A stretch of 64,000 bases of DNA, taken from Xenorhabdus budapestensis. Lineage in GTDB: Bacteria > Pseudomonadota > Gammaproteobacteria > Enterobacterales > Enterobacteriaceae. Within the stretch, counting starts at the first letter, position 1. Each line of letters opens with the position of its first letter. The notes beneath the pieces are model-generated. The model saw nothing but the letters and a program-made list of their open reading frames with translations. It was not told the DNA's origin and made no database searches. Below are positions 1-10,464 of the stretch, piece after piece. The DNA is taken from positions 158,068-222,067 of the forward strand of contig NZ_NIBS01000004.1 in assembly GCF_002632465.1 (NCBI RefSeq), read 5' to 3'. The position numbers and the translations under genes are program-made.

Positions 1-110
1 GGATAGTTAAAGAGAAATAATGATTTTGATGTTGGATTGTCAGTCAGTATATTGAAATATAATCAGATAGATATTTCTTTTTTTACTTAAAGTATAACTT
101 TTATTTCTGA

Positions 111-144
111 AAAGCCAGTTGTCAGGACTGGCTTTTTTTGTTTT
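111..144 (+). terminator. Rho-independent terminator of the gene upstream of the window
   Basis: A 9-bp stem (111-119 with 127-135) around a 7-nt loop runs into a T-tract. It lies upstream of cysB on the same strand. In E. coli topA precedes cysB, so this probably ends topA transcription; that gene is outside the window. From 145 to 360 I see only AT-rich promoter-type sequence. Confidence 0.75.
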
Positions 145-309
145 CATTTAGAATGAAAGCATAATATTTCAGTAATGTGTGCTTAATAATCGTTATCGAC
201 CCTAATTATTTGTTATATATATATACAGCAAGTGATATAGTAGTTATATGCCTATAAGAATATATTCTATATGGTTATAAGTGAATAACTATTAGCAATA
301 TAGAGCTGA

Positions 310-1335
<1,026 letters not shown>

Positions 1336-1357
1336 AAAAGTAAAAAGAGCTAATAAG

Positions 1358-1396
1358 AACCGAGGAAAATAGCAAGAGTTATTTTCCTCGGTTTTT
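1358..1396. terminator. Strong bidirectional terminator after cysB
   Basis: A perfect 13-bp stem (1358-1370 with 1381-1393) closes a 10-nt loop and is followed by a T-run on the plus strand. The minus-strand reading also has T-rich flanks. It lies between cysB and the convergent gene ending at 1417, so it probably serves both. Confidence 0.85.
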
Positions 1397-1416
1397 GTCG
1401 TTTGTGAATAGCGTCT

Positions 1417-2121
1417 TTATCTTCTGGATCCTCTGCGATGTTTAGCTCCTCTGGAACTTCTGTTTCCTGCTTGTGAAGGTGCTGATGAACCTTGGCCAAA
1501 GCCTAATGAATCATAACTGGGAGGCGCATCATAGCTAGGTGGTGCTTCATAGGAAGGTGCTGAGGAATAGGTGGGTGGTGCTTCATAAGGAGGAGGGTTA
1601 TGTTCGGATACTGTACTAGATGGAGGCTGAAAACCTCTTCTGTGCAGATTTCTGGTTCTTGGCTGTGTGAGTGGTTGTTGTAAGTTCGATGGCCCTGGAA
1701 TATTCCCACTCATGTAGTGTTCATAATATTCTTGTGATGGAAGAGGCGTGGACGAGGAAGATTGTTGTAATTGTGACGAAAGAAAAATGTTGTATGAAGA
1801 TTTAAATTTTTCTAATGCTTCATGTTTATTAGAGCAATATGATAGATGAGGTACAATAGAAAGCATGTATGTACTTAGATTTATATTATAGGGATGACCA
1901 CTCCACAATATATACCTTCCAGGACTATTTTGTGTGAACCCCATACTTGCCAATAGGTTATGTATAATATCGTCTGATATTTGTGGTTCATTCGGGATAC
2001 GTAATTGACTGAAATCATTATATCTTATGTGTAATGATTTTATTCCATCGGAGCTTCTTGTATATTCCCTAATAAGTCGGTTCTTATGTAACTGCTCGAA
2101 ATACTTGGCTAAATAAATCAT
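1417..2121 (-). CDS. Unrecognised protein with PPxY repeats and a basic tail
   Basis: I do not recognise the family. The ATG at 2121 is preferred over the upstream ATG at 2148 because GGAGAG lies 6 nt before it; the product is then 234 residues. The N-terminal half (about 1-125) looks globular, with SDDIIHNLLASMGFTQNSPG and YILWSGHPYN segments. Residues from about 125 on are low-complexity, rich in Ser, Pro and Gln. Around residues 175-205 there is a run of Pro-Pro-x-Tyr motifs: PPPY, PPTY, PPSY, PPSY, plus APSY. The last 30 residues are Gly/Ser/Arg-rich and strongly basic. No signal peptide or membrane segment is visible. PPxY motifs are known ligands of eukaryotic WW domains (Nedd4-type E3 ligases), so a host-directed protein is conceivable but unproven. 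It is flanked by AT-rich spacers and convergent with cysB. Confidence 0.7.
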   Translation of the reverse strand: MIYLAKYFEQLHKNRLIREYTRSSDGIKSLHIRYNDFSQLRIPNEPQISDDIIHNLLASMGFTQNSPGRYILWSGHPYNINLSTYMLSIVPHLSYCSNKHEALEKFKSSYNIFLSSQLQQSSSSTPLPSQEYYEHYMSGNIPGPSNLQQPLTQPRTRNLHRRGFQPPSSTVSEHNPPPYEAPPTYSSAPSYEAPPSYDAPPSYDSLGFGQGSSAPSQAGNRSSRGAKHRRGSRR

Positions 2122-2349
2122 ATATCTCTCCGTAAAAATGCAAAACAATTACTATGATAAATAGTTATCCAACTATTATCACCAAATAACAAGCAAATTT
2201 TGCTAATGTATACTTGTTGTTTAGTTTCATATGGCATGTTGTTTTCATTCTGAAATATTATTATTTCTGGAGAGATATTTTTTAATAGGTAATAATAATT
2301 TAAGCTAGATTCGTATACTTAACTTATTCAAAATAATACGAAAAGTGGC

Positions 2350-2967
2350 TTATGATTCTCCTGTGCCGATACTACGCACTTTCATATAATTAGCGAGTTC
2401 TTTGTTATCTTCTGTTTTATTTGCCTGTAAGGTAGTAAAGACACCTTTTTGATCGCCTTGATTTTTATGCTGTCCTAATTTCTCCTTAGCGTGTATTTCA
2501 TTAATGATAATTTTGAATCCGATAATAGCCTGTTGTTGTTTACTAAGGTACTCTTCTGGCATTAATTCGGTATTTTTCATCAACCCAGGCTCATATTTGT
2601 TGACTAATTCTTCTAAAGCCAATTTGGTTTCTTCACAGTTTAAAAATTTTGTGACACCGTAACAATGAACAGCCGTGTAATTCCAGGTTGGAACGGCATG
2701 AGTGGATTCATACCACGTAGGGGATATATAGGAGTGTGGGCCAGTAAAAACAACTAAAACGTTTTGATTTTCCAGCTCTTTCCAGTGCGGGTTAGCTTTG
2801 GCAATATGGCCGTATAAAACACCTCTTTCTCCTTCATGAGGATTAAATATAAATGGAAGATGTGTTCCGGTTAAAGAGGGAGAAACTAATAATCCAAAGC
2901 TATAAGTAGAAATAAATTTAGTGATATCTTCTTGGTTTTTCATTTTCATTTTATGAGGTATATACAT
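2350..2967 (-). CDS. PaiB-like FMN-binding negative transcriptional regulator
   Basis: Member of the PaiB (FMN-binding split-barrel) family. Bacillus PaiB affects sporulation and protease genes; in Gram-negative bacteria the substrate and role are mostly unknown. The 205 residues match family length. Family hallmarks are visible: start MYIPHKM, THLPFIFNP, then GHIAKANPHWKEL, VLVVFTGPHSYISPTWY and VPTWNYTAVHCYG, the flavin-pocket regions. The start at 2967 has GGAG about 9 nt upstream. It lies about 90 bp downstream of the minus-strand gene starting at 3877, and the two could be cotranscribed. The C-terminal end (from about residue 190) is less typical. Confidence 0.85.
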   Translation of the reverse strand: MYIPHKMKMKNQEDITKFISTYSFGLLVSPSLTGTHLPFIFNPHEGERGVLYGHIAKANPHWKELENQNVLVVFTGPHSYISPTWYESTHAVPTWNYTAVHCYGVTKFLNCEETKLALEELVNKYEPGLMKNTELMPEEYLSKQQQAIIGFKIIINEIHAKEKLGQHKNQGDQKGVFTTLQANKTEDNKELANYMKVRSIGTGES

Positions 2968-3061
2968 GTTTGTGACTCCGATATAGATTTGTTCAAGTGG
3001 CTTAAGAATAGCGCTGACAAATTGGTATGTTAATTGCCTGGATTATGTATTCAAGCTAAAT

Positions 3062-3877
3062 TTAAAATTCGCCATTAAAAAAATTATCTGATCTTTCTAT
3101 CGAGGATTGTTTATTTTTAAGGATAAATCGTTCAAAGGCAGTTTTTATCTCAGGATCTTCTAATGCTTGATAATCAAATAATGATACGCAGCAAGAGTAG
3201 ATAAATTCAACATTAATAGTTTCATTAGAAGCACAATTTGATGTGACTTCTGAATTACTTCTATCAAAATCCAGTTTGTAGAGTTTCATTTTGGGAATAT
3301 ATATCACTTGATCTTCGCTCCCAACAGCTTCAATGACACTTGCTAATGTGAGAGTGGAATAGTGATCGCTATTTTTTTTCAATCCAAGTCTGATGGCATC
3401 TCCTTGTTTTTGCAGGAACTGAGAAAAGCTTTTCATACTTGGGGACTGTGTATTCACAACGATATCCATAATGAGCTGTAGTAAATTTGTTGCTATAGAA
3501 AATCCTTTCATAACGTGATGGTATGTCTGTTCTTCAATATTTCGGATGCTCACTAAGGGTAGTTTGCCCATAACATCACCCCAAAATTGCACATCTGTTC
3601 TGTATTGCCGTCCACGAGTATTGGAATATTTGATGATATAATCAGTAGCAATGGAAGAAAGTGCTATCTGGATTTTCTTTATTTCATTCAGTTTCTTCAT
3701 AATAGTGGATTTATCACTGAGTTGTGAAGTAATGACAAACTGAACCAGGCCATCGGTATCACTGAATCGATGATCAGACAAGGTGAAATGGTCTTCAATA
3801 TCATAGAAGAAAAATTGTTCGGCTTGCTTGATCTGATCTAAATATTCTTCACGTTTTGTGATAATTTCTTTATCCAT
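3062..3877 (-). CDS. Conserved-looking hypothetical protein, possible virulence-factor (Evf-like) relative
   Basis: A 271-residue soluble protein without signal peptide or clear membrane helix. The start is well supported: GGAGGTGA lies just upstream of the ATG at 3877. Visible traits are an N-terminal amphipathic region (residues 1-30, EYLDQIKQAEQFFFYDIEDH), a mixed helical middle (residues 110-165) and three cysteines in the C-terminal third (C215, C229, C230). The general build reminds me of the Erwinia virulence factor Evf, a fatty-acylated insect gut-persistence protein, but I cannot align the two from memory, so this is only a weak suggestion. It is upstream of the PaiB-like gene on the same strand and divergent from acnA. 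Confidence 0.55.
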   Translation of the reverse strand: MDKEIITKREEYLDQIKQAEQFFFYDIEDHFTLSDHRFSDTDGLVQFVITSQLSDKSTIMKKLNEIKKIQIALSSIATDYIIKYSNTRGRQYRTDVQFWGDVMGKLPLVSIRNIEEQTYHHVMKGFSIATNLLQLIMDIVVNTQSPSMKSFSQFLQKQGDAIRLGLKKNSDHYSTLTLASVIEAVGSEDQVIYIPKMKLYKLDFDRSNSEVTSNCASNETINVEFIYSCCVSLFDYQALEDPEIKTAFERFILKNKQSSIERSDNFFNGEF

Positions 3878-4113
3878 AGTTCACCTCCAATCATTAATAA
3901 GAAATAATTATTTTTAGGATATATTCAGAGCACTGAATATCCGTTCCGCTCGTTAATAAAACACATCCATTTTGCGGTTGTCATCACTAAAATTTATCAA
4001 TAAATGAGGATTTACAGAGTGTTAGTAAAATGTGTGATAGCTGGACAACAATTATTCACGAATATGTTATGTTTAATGGTGTCGCTGATCATAAATATAA
4101 AAATGGAGGAGTT

Positions 4114-6819
4114 ATGTCGTTTAAGTTGAAAACGGACTGTGCCTCAACACTTTCCATTAACAATAAATCCATTAACAGTAAATCCCTTGGCAGTAAAACC
4201 TACCATTATTACAGTCTGTCTTTGTTATCTGAGCAATTAGGTGAAATATCCCGTCTTCCGAAATCTCTGAAAGTCCTGCTTGAAAACCTCCTGCGTAACA
4301 TTGATGGTGATTCTGTTGTTGAAGATGATCTGAAAGCGCTGGTGGCATGGCAACAAAGCGGCCATGCAGAGCGGGAGATTGCCTATCGTCCGGCACGTAT
4401 ATTGATGCAGGATTTTACCGGAGTACCTGCTGTAGTCGATCTTGCAGCTATGAGAGAAGCTGTTTTACGGCTTGGCGGAAATGCTGAACAAGTGAATCCA
4501 TTATCTCCCGTTGATTTGGTGATTGACCATTCAGTTATGGTGGACAAATTCGGCACTGAACAGGCACTTGCAGATAATGTTAAGATCGAAATGGAACGTA
4601 ACTATGAACGCTATTTATTTTTGCGTTGGGGGCAAAAAGCGTTCAATCGTTTCCGCGTTGTACCGCCCGGAACGGGGATCTGTCATCAGGTTAATCTTGA
4701 GTATTTGGGTAAGGCAGTTTGGTATGAAAATCATAACGGAAAAGATTTTGCCTATCCCGATACATTGGTTGGCACAGATTCTCATACTACGATGATTAAC
4801 GGGCTTGGTGTGCTCGGTTGGGGTGTTGGCGGAATTGAAGCCGAAGCTGCGATGTTAGGGCAGCCTGTCTCCATGTTGATACCTGATGTGGTTGGTTTCA
4901 AACTGACAGGTAAATTACGTGAAGGGATCACTGCGACGGACCTGGTTCTGACTGTAACACAAATGCTGCGTAAGCACGGTGTGGTCGGTAAGTTTGTAGA
5001 ATTCTATGGTGATGGTCTGGCTGATTTACCATTGGCTGACAGAGCAACTATCGCCAATATGTCACCGGAATATGGTGCGACCTGTGGTTTCTTCCCTGTT
5101 GATGAAATTACTTTAGATTACATGAGATTAACCGGACGTAGTGAAGATGAAGTTGCACTGGTTGAAGCTTATTGCAAACAGCAGGGGTTATGGCGGAATG
5201 CAGGTGATGAACCTATCTTCACCAGTAGTCTGGAGTTAGATATGTCTACGGTGGAATCAAGTCTGGCGGGGCCAAAACGGCCTCAGGACAGGGTTGCACT
5301 GTGCGATGTTCCAAAGGCTTTCCAATCCGCTATGGATCTGGATCTCCAGAAAAAACAAGGGGGTCAGACAGCTGTACCTGTGATTTTTGATAACCATACT
5401 TTTTCGTTACAGGAAGGTGCTGTTGTTATTGCGGCTATCACGTCTTGTACAAACACCTCGAATCCCAGTGTCTTGATGACCGCTGGTTTACTTGCTAAGA
5501 AAGCGGTTGAAAAAGGTTTACAACGGCAACCGTGGGTTAAAACTTCATTGGCACCGGGGTCAAAAGTCGTAACAGAGTATCTGAAACTGGCAGGGTTTAT
5601 GCTCTACCTTGAAAAGCTAGGCTTTAATCTCGTGGGATATGGCTGTACTACCTGTATTGGTAACTCTGGCCCATTGCCAGATCCGATTGAGGCGGCGATT
5701 AAACAGGCTGATCTGACCGTTGGTGCGGTACTTTCTGGTAACCGGAACTTTGAAGGGCGCATTCATCCTTTGGTCAAAACCAATTGGCTAGCTTCTCCAC
5801 CACTTGTCGTTGCTTATGCGCTTTCCGGCAGCATGAAGAAGGATCTGACCAGAGAGCCAATAGGGCAAGACCGACAAGGCCATGATGTTTATTTGAAAGA
5901 TATTTGGCCGAATAGCAGAGAAGTGGCTGAAGCAGTCGAAAAAGTCAGAACAGAGATGTTTCATAAAGAATATAACGCTGTTTTTGACGGTGATGAAGAT
6001 TGGCAGGCATTGGAAGTTGAAAGTTCAGTCACTTATTCCTGGCAGCAAGATTCAACTTATATTCGTCTTCCGCCTTTCTTCAATAACATGACACCGGAAC
6101 CTGAGCCGATGACTGATATCCATCAGGCCAATATTCTGGCAATTCTGGGGGATTCGGTAACCACGGATCACATTTCTCCCGCAGGAAATATCAAGACTGA
6201 CAGTCCGGCAGGAAGATATTTGCAGGAACATGGTGTGGCTCCGAAAGATTTCAATTCTTACGGCTCAAGGCGTGGAAATCATGAAATTATGATGCGTGGA
6301 ACCTTTGCCAATATTCGTATCCGCAATGAAATGGTGCCCGGTATTGAAGGTGGATATACACGTCATATTCCATCGCAAACTCAGCTGGCTATTTATGATG
6401 CAGCCATGCGCTATCAGGAAGAGAAAAACCCGCTGGCTATTATTGCTGGCAAAGAATATGGTTCTGGCTCCAGTCGTGACTGGGCGGCGAAAGGAACCAG
6501 GCTATTGGGAGTAAGGGTAGTCATTGCAGAATCTTTTGAACGTATTCACCGTTCCAACCTGATTGGTATGGGGGTATTGCCATTAGAGTTTCCGCAGGGT
6601 GTCAGTCGCAAAACACTTAATCTGACGGGAGACGAGCGTATTGATATCAACGGATTAAGTGACATCAAACCCGGACAGGTTATTGTGGTAAAAATCACTT
6701 ATGCCAGCGGGGAGGAAATACGGGTTAATGCCCGTTGTCGTATTGATACCAACACTGAGCTGGCATATTTCTACAATGGCGGCATATTGCATTATGTGAT
6801 CCGTAATATGTCGAAATAG
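4114..6819 (+). CDS. acnA: Aconitate hydratase A
   Basis: Interconverts citrate and isocitrate through cis-aconitate in the TCA and glyoxylate cycles. It is the stress-stable [4Fe-4S] aconitase and, in apo form, an RNA-binding regulator. From the ATG at 4114 the protein has 901 residues, close to the 891 of E. coli AcnA. That start has GGAGG 5 nt upstream, and the homologous segment KTYHYYSLSLLSEQLG begins about 30 residues in. The frame is open upstream to 4030 but that stretch has no homology. Cluster ligands are seen in ITSCTNTSN and GYGCTTCIGNSGP; the swivel domain shows GKEYGSGSSRDWAAKG. The first 30 residues are variable and Ser/Lys/Asn-rich. A terminator follows at 6898. Confidence 0.97.
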   Translation: MSFKLKTDCASTLSINNKSINSKSLGSKTYHYYSLSLLSEQLGEISRLPKSLKVLLENLLRNIDGDSVVEDDLKALVAWQQSGHAEREIAYRPARILMQDFTGVPAVVDLAAMREAVLRLGGNAEQVNPLSPVDLVIDHSVMVDKFGTEQALADNVKIEMERNYERYLFLRWGQKAFNRFRVVPPGTGICHQVNLEYLGKAVWYENHNGKDFAYPDTLVGTDSHTTMINGLGVLGWGVGGIEAEAAMLGQPVSMLIPDVVGFKLTGKLREGITATDLVLTVTQMLRKHGVVGKFVEFYGDGLADLPLADRATIANMSPEYGATCGFFPVDEITLDYMRLTGRSEDEVALVEAYCKQQGLWRNAGDEPIFTSSLELDMSTVESSLAGPKRPQDRVALCDVPKAFQSAMDLDLQKKQGGQTAVPVIFDNHTFSLQEGAVVIAAITSCTNTSNPSVLMTAGLLAKKAVEKGLQRQPWVKTSLAPGSKVVTEYLKLAGFMLYLEKLGFNLVGYGCTTCIGNSGPLPDPIEAAIKQADLTVGAVLSGNRNFEGRIHPLVKTNWLASPPLVVAYALSGSMKKDLTREPIGQDRQGHDVYLKDIWPNSREVAEAVEKVRTEMFHKEYNAVFDGDEDWQALEVESSVTYSWQQDSTYIRLPPFFNNMTPEPEPMTDIHQANILAILGDSVTTDHISPAGNIKTDSPAGRYLQEHGVAPKDFNSYGSRRGNHEIMMRGTFANIRIRNEMVPGIEGGYTRHIPSQTQLAIYDAAMRYQEEKNPLAIIAGKEYGSGSSRDWAAKGTRLLGVRVVIAESFERIHRSNLIGMGVLPLEFPQGVSRKTLNLTGDERIDINGLSDIKPGQVIVVKITYASGEEIRVNARCRIDTNTELAYFYNGGILHYVIRNMSK

Positions 6820-6897
6820 CAGAAATTAAATAGCGAAAGCGATATCCAGTGATATATATCCAGCAATAAAAGCTACAAAGTTCAAATCTACAGAAAT

Positions 6898-6932
6898 AAA
6901 AACTGCGCCCACACCGACGCAGTTTTTATTTT
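6898..6932. terminator. Terminator between acnA and ribA
   Basis: A 10-bp stem (6898-6907 with 6918-6927) with an A-run on the left and T-run on the right, lying between the convergent acnA and ribA genes. It can act on both strands. Confidence 0.85.
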
Positions 6933-6962
6933 TCACAGTCTTCATTTTTACAAAAAAAGTTA

Positions 6963-7571
6963 TTAACTGGATTTGGACAATAAATGCCCCATTAAACGAG
7001 CTTTTGTATCCAGGTAGTAAGCGTTATTAGGGTTACGCCCGACAACCAGTGGCACTCGTTCGACAATGTTAATGCCTGCTCCTAGCATAATCTCAATTTT
7101 TTGCGGATTGTTTGTCAGAAGACGAATAGCACGAACATCCAGTAACTTATACATGTCTGAACACAGAGTGAAATCCCGCTCATCAGCAGCAAAACCTAAC
7201 TGATGGTTGGCTTCGACAGTATCAACGCCTTGGTCTTGTAATGCATAGGCGCGAATTTTATTCAGCAGACCAATATTACGACCTTCTTGGCGGTGATACA
7301 GCAGAACACCCCGGCCTTCCTTGCTGATTTGTGACAGAGCAGCCTCTAACTGAAAACCACAGTCGCATCTTAAGCTAAATAAAGCATCTCCCGTCAGGCA
7401 TTCTGAATGGATGCGGGATAAAACAGGGTTATCACCTGAAATGTCACCATACACGAGGGCAACATGGTCACGGCCTGTTTCTATCTCTTCAAACCCAATC
7501 ATCACAAATTCGCCCCAGGGAGTAGGCAGCTTAGCTTCAGCTACTCGTTTTAGCTGCATTTTTGTATTCAT
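6963..7571 (-). CDS. ribA: GTP cyclohydrolase II
   Basis: First step of riboflavin synthesis: opens the GTP imidazole ring, releasing formate and pyrophosphate. The 202 residues compare with 196 in E. coli, and the sequence is closely collinear. The zinc ligands are C58, C69 and C71 in [18 protein letters not shown]. The catalytic Tyr/Arg region is [14 protein letters not shown], and the C-terminal [15 protein letters not shown] is conserved. The E. coli protein starts at the second Met here ([10 protein letters not shown], position 7559), so the true start may be four codons downstream; neither has a strong ribosome site. No FMN riboswitch is visible upstream. In E. coli pgpB lies divergently next to ribA; it is absent here. 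Confidence 0.97.
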   Translation of the reverse strand: MNTKMQLKRVAEAKLPTPWGEFVMIGFEEIETGRDHVALVYGDISGDNPVLSRIHSECLTGDALFSLRCDCGFQLEAALSQISKEGRGVLLYHRQEGRNIGLLNKIRAYALQDQGVDTVEANHQLGFAADERDFTLCSDMYKLLDVRAIRLLTNNPQKIEIMLGAGINIVERVPLVVGRNPNNAYYLDTKARLMGHLLSKSS

Positions 7572-7590
7572 ATGTTGATTTAGCTCGTTA

Positions 7591-7722
7591 TATACCCGTT
7601 GTTTTCAAGCCACAGTTTGTTGGCGGTGTTCGTTCACCCAGTCACCTAGCATATAGCTATCTATGCTCCCGGAGATCTGTTCCCTTAACCGTCACGCTGC
7701 ATCTTGAATTCAATAGGGTATA
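7591..7722. repeat. Short palindrome-ended intergenic repeat (ERIC/MITE-like)
   Basis: A 132-bp element. Its left end reads tatacccgttgttttcaag and its right end cttgaattcaatagggtata, an imperfect inverted pair. Related ends occur at 10,867 and 39,434 in this window. It occupies much of the ribA-lapA spacer, where E. coli carries pgpB. The rest of that spacer (7723-8118) shows no gene, only AT-rich sequence that should contain the divergent ribA and lapA promoters. Confidence 0.6.
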
Positions 7723-8118
7723 AATATTGTGATACTTAGAACAATACCAGTTTGGAAATCAGCTAAAATCGCGCAAAATTTTCTCTGATTACAGCGCATG
7801 TACGCGTTCGGATTATAACAGAAATTATATTTTTGTCCGTAGATAAAGATGTTTGCAGATAACACATGAGAGAAATTAATTACAGTAATTTAGCATGCTA
7901 AACTATAAACGTATTTTGGGAGAAAGATTGGATGTTGTCATTTCAATATAGTGACGGAACTGCGGGGAAGCGAAGTAGAATATTGCCACAAAAAGGGATA
8001 AATATTGGTTTGGTGCGATAAAGTGCTTCCTTTGCGTAGACGAGAAATGCTAATTTAGCAAGCCGCTATGTCTGTTATTCGGCATATTAATCAGCAACAA
8101 TCGATAACAGGAAACAAT

Positions 8119-8448
8119 GTGAAATATTTTGTGATTTTATTACTGGCACTGGTTGTTTTTGTTATCTCAGTCACTCTGGGAACGAATAATAATCAAGTAG
8201 TAACATTTAATTATCTGATTGCCAAAGGCGATTATTCGATATCCACTCTGCTGGCGGTATTGTTTGCCATCGGTTTTGCTCTTGGATGGGGAATTTGTGG
8301 GGGATTTTATCTGCGTACCTGTATGTCACTAAGACGCGCCAAACGTAAAATTAAGCGTCTGGAGACTCAGTTGGAACAACCAGTTGAGCTACCCGCTAAA
8401 GAACCAGCCGCTAAAACTGCCTCTCCAGTAGTTTTAAACAAGGAATAA
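8119..8448 (+). CDS. lapA: Lipopolysaccharide assembly protein A (YciS)
   Basis: Small inner-membrane partner of LapB in controlling LpxC turnover and LPS assembly. From the GTG at 8119 the product has 109 residues, beginning MKYFVILLLALVVF as in E. coli. CAGGAAAC just upstream is a good ribosome site, and the longer frame back to 8068 lacks homology. There are two transmembrane helices (about residues 3-20 and 43-65), the conserved LGTNNNQVVTFNYLIAKGDY loop, and a basic coiled coil (RRAKRKIKRLETQLE). It is followed by lapB after 6 bp, as in E. coli, clearly one operon. The C-terminus is Ala/Pro/Lys-rich and variable. Confidence 0.93.
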   Translation: MKYFVILLLALVVFVISVTLGTNNNQVVTFNYLIAKGDYSISTLLAVLFAIGFALGWGICGGFYLRTCMSLRRAKRKIKRLETQLEQPVELPAKEPAAKTASPVVLNKE

Positions 8449-8454
8449 TTCTCC

Positions 8455-9624
8455 ATGTTAGAGCTGTTGTTTCTGTTGCTTCCCATTGCTGCAGCTTATG
8501 GTTGGTATATGGGACGCAGAAGTGCTCAACAAGATAAGCAGCAATCCGCAAACCGCCTGTCGCGTGAATATGTTAATGGTGTTAATTTTTTACTCTCCAA
8601 TCAGCAAGACAAGGCGGTTGATCTATTTCTTGATATGCTAAAGGAAGATAGTTCAGCGTTTGAAGCGCATTTAACGCTAGGCAATCTGTTCCGTTCTCGT
8701 GGTGAAGTTGAAAGAGCCATCCGTATTCACCAATCCCTTATGGAAAGCGCCTCCCTGACATTTGAACAACGTTTACTCGCTATTCAGCAGCTTGGAAGAG
8801 ATTATACAGTGGCCGGGCTGTATGACCGTGCAGAAAATATGTTTGTTCAGTTAGTCAATGAAAAGGATTTTCGTGAGAATGCATTTAACTCCTTGCTAAC
8901 TATTTATCAATCAACCAGCGACTGGAGCAAAGCTATTGATGTCGCTGAGAAATTGGTCAAATTGGGTAAACAGCAGTTTCGGGAAGAGATTGCCCACTTT
9001 TATTGTGAATTGGCTTTGCAAGGTATGGGAGAAGAGGATTTCAGTAATGCCATTGGGTATTTGAGCAAAGCAGCTCAGGCAGATAAGAATTGTGCCCGTG
9101 TTTCGATCATGCTCGGTCGTATTTATATGGCGCAAAAAGAATATCTCAAAGCGATTGAGGTACTTAAACGCATTCTTGAGCAGGATAAACAGTTAGTCAG
9201 CGAATCCTTGCCAATGTTGCAGGAGTGTTATCAGAATCTTGCCCAACCAGAAGAGTGGGAAACATTTGTTCGACGCTGTGTAGAAGAAGATTGTGGTGCA
9301 ATTGCTGAACTTCATTTGGCTGATATTGTTGAGAAAAAAGAGGGGCGTGATATCGCCCAAAATTACATTAATCGTCAATTGGAAAGTCACCCGACAATGC
9401 GTCTATTTTATCGCCTGATGGATTACCATTTGGCAGATGCAGAAGAAGGCCGGGCGAAAGAAAGTTTAATCCTTCTGCGTAATATGGTGGGTGAGCAGAT
9501 CCGAACTAAACCAGATTATCGATGTTATAAATGTGGCTTTACTTCTCGCTCCCTTTATTGGCATTGCCCTTCATGTCGCTCATGGGACACCATCAAACCC
9601 ATTCGTGGCTTAGATGGTCAGTGA
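8455..9624 (+). CDS. lapB: Lipopolysaccharide assembly protein B (YciM)
   Basis: Membrane-anchored TPR protein that presents LpxC to FtsH for degradation and coordinates LPS synthesis; essential in E. coli. Length (389) is identical to E. coli LapB. The N-terminal anchor helix (LELLFLLLPIAAAYGWYMGR) faces a cytoplasmic array of TPR units from about residue 38 to 330. A C-terminal rubredoxin-like metal knuckle has two CxxC pairs (CYKCG and CPSC). It is translationally close to lapA (6-bp gap). pyrF follows after about 100 bp. Confidence 0.97.
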   Translation: MLELLFLLLPIAAAYGWYMGRRSAQQDKQQSANRLSREYVNGVNFLLSNQQDKAVDLFLDMLKEDSSAFEAHLTLGNLFRSRGEVERAIRIHQSLMESASLTFEQRLLAIQQLGRDYTVAGLYDRAENMFVQLVNEKDFRENAFNSLLTIYQSTSDWSKAIDVAEKLVKLGKQQFREEIAHFYCELALQGMGEEDFSNAIGYLSKAAQADKNCARVSIMLGRIYMAQKEYLKAIEVLKRILEQDKQLVSESLPMLQECYQNLAQPEEWETFVRRCVEEDCGAIAELHLADIVEKKEGRDIAQNYINRQLESHPTMRLFYRLMDYHLADAEEGRAKESLILLRNMVGEQIRTKPDYRCYKCGFTSRSLYWHCPSCRSWDTIKPIRGLDGQ

Positions 9625-9723
9625 CAGTGTCACGATTATTGGTGGCACTTTTCGACATGTTTTTTTCATTTATGAAGTTTTCATTCACGAAATAAAGTTC
9701 ATTAGTAAATTAAAGGCCGAAGA

Positions 9724-10464
9724 ATGACATCTCATACAACCCAAGCTTTAGGTAAACAGATTGAATCACCCGTTGTTGTTGCATTGGATTATGACAATCA
9801 GGATGCAGCACTGGCATTCGTCGATAAGATTGATCCACAGTCCTGCCGTCTGAAAGTGGGTAAGGAGATATTTACATTAAATGGCCCACAATTTATTCAG
9901 GTATTACATCAACGTGGTTTTGACGTGTTTTTGGATCTCAAGTTTCATGATATTCCTAACACAACTGCAAGAGCCGTGGCTGCGGCGGCAGAATTGGGGG
10001 TTTGGATGGTCAATGTTCACGCCAGTGGCGGGGAGAGAATGATGACCGCAGCCAAAGAGGCATTATTGCCTTATGGTAAAGATGCTCCGTTGTTAATTGC
10101 CGTAACTGTTTTGACCAGCATGGAACAGTCTGACCTGTTGGGAACAGGTATTAATGTGGCACCAGCACAACATGCTGAACGTCTGGCAAAATTAACCAAA
10201 CAATGTGGTTTAGATGGTGTGGTTTGTTCAGCCCATGAAGCTCAGCAATTGAAAGCGGTATATGGTCAGGAATTCAAATTGATTACACCGGGTATTCGTC
10301 CTGAAGGTTCAGATGCCGGAGATCAACGCCGTATTATGACGCCACCACAAGCCATTCAGGCAGGTGTGGATTATATGGTCATTGGTCGTCCGATTACTCG
10401 TGCTGAAAATCCCGCACTGGCATTACAGCGAATTAATCAATCTATTGGGATCGTTCATGGATAA
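9724..10464 (+). CDS. pyrF: Orotidine 5'-phosphate decarboxylase
   Basis: Last step of UMP synthesis: decarboxylates OMP. It has 246 residues (E. coli 245), as a TIM barrel. The catalytic Asp/Lys/Asp tetrad is visible in DYDN (near residue 22) and in [10 protein letters not shown]; the phosphate-binding end is [14 protein letters not shown] and VIGRPITRA. It overlaps the yciH start by 8 bp, the conserved pyrF-yciH arrangement. Confidence 0.97.
   Translation: MTSHTTQALGKQIESPVVVALDYDNQDAALAFVDKIDPQSCRLKVGKEIFTLNGPQFIQVLHQRGFDVFLDLKFHDIPNTTARAVAAAAELGVWMVNVHASGGERMMTAAKEALLPYGKDAPLLIAVTVLTSMEQSDLLGTGINVAPAQHAERLAKLTKQCGLDGVVCSAHEAQQLKAVYGQEFKLITPGIRPEGSDAGDQRRIMTPPQAIQAGVDYMVIGRPITRAENPALALQRINQSIGIVHG

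Noticed and set aside
2122-2148. Upstream ATG of the PPxY-repeat protein
   Set aside because: The internal ATG at 2121 has the better ribosome site (GGAGAG).
4030-4113. Upstream extension of acnA to the ATG at 4030
   Set aside because: No homology to AcnA in these 28 codons and no ribosome site; the ATG at 4114 has GGAGG at proper spacing.
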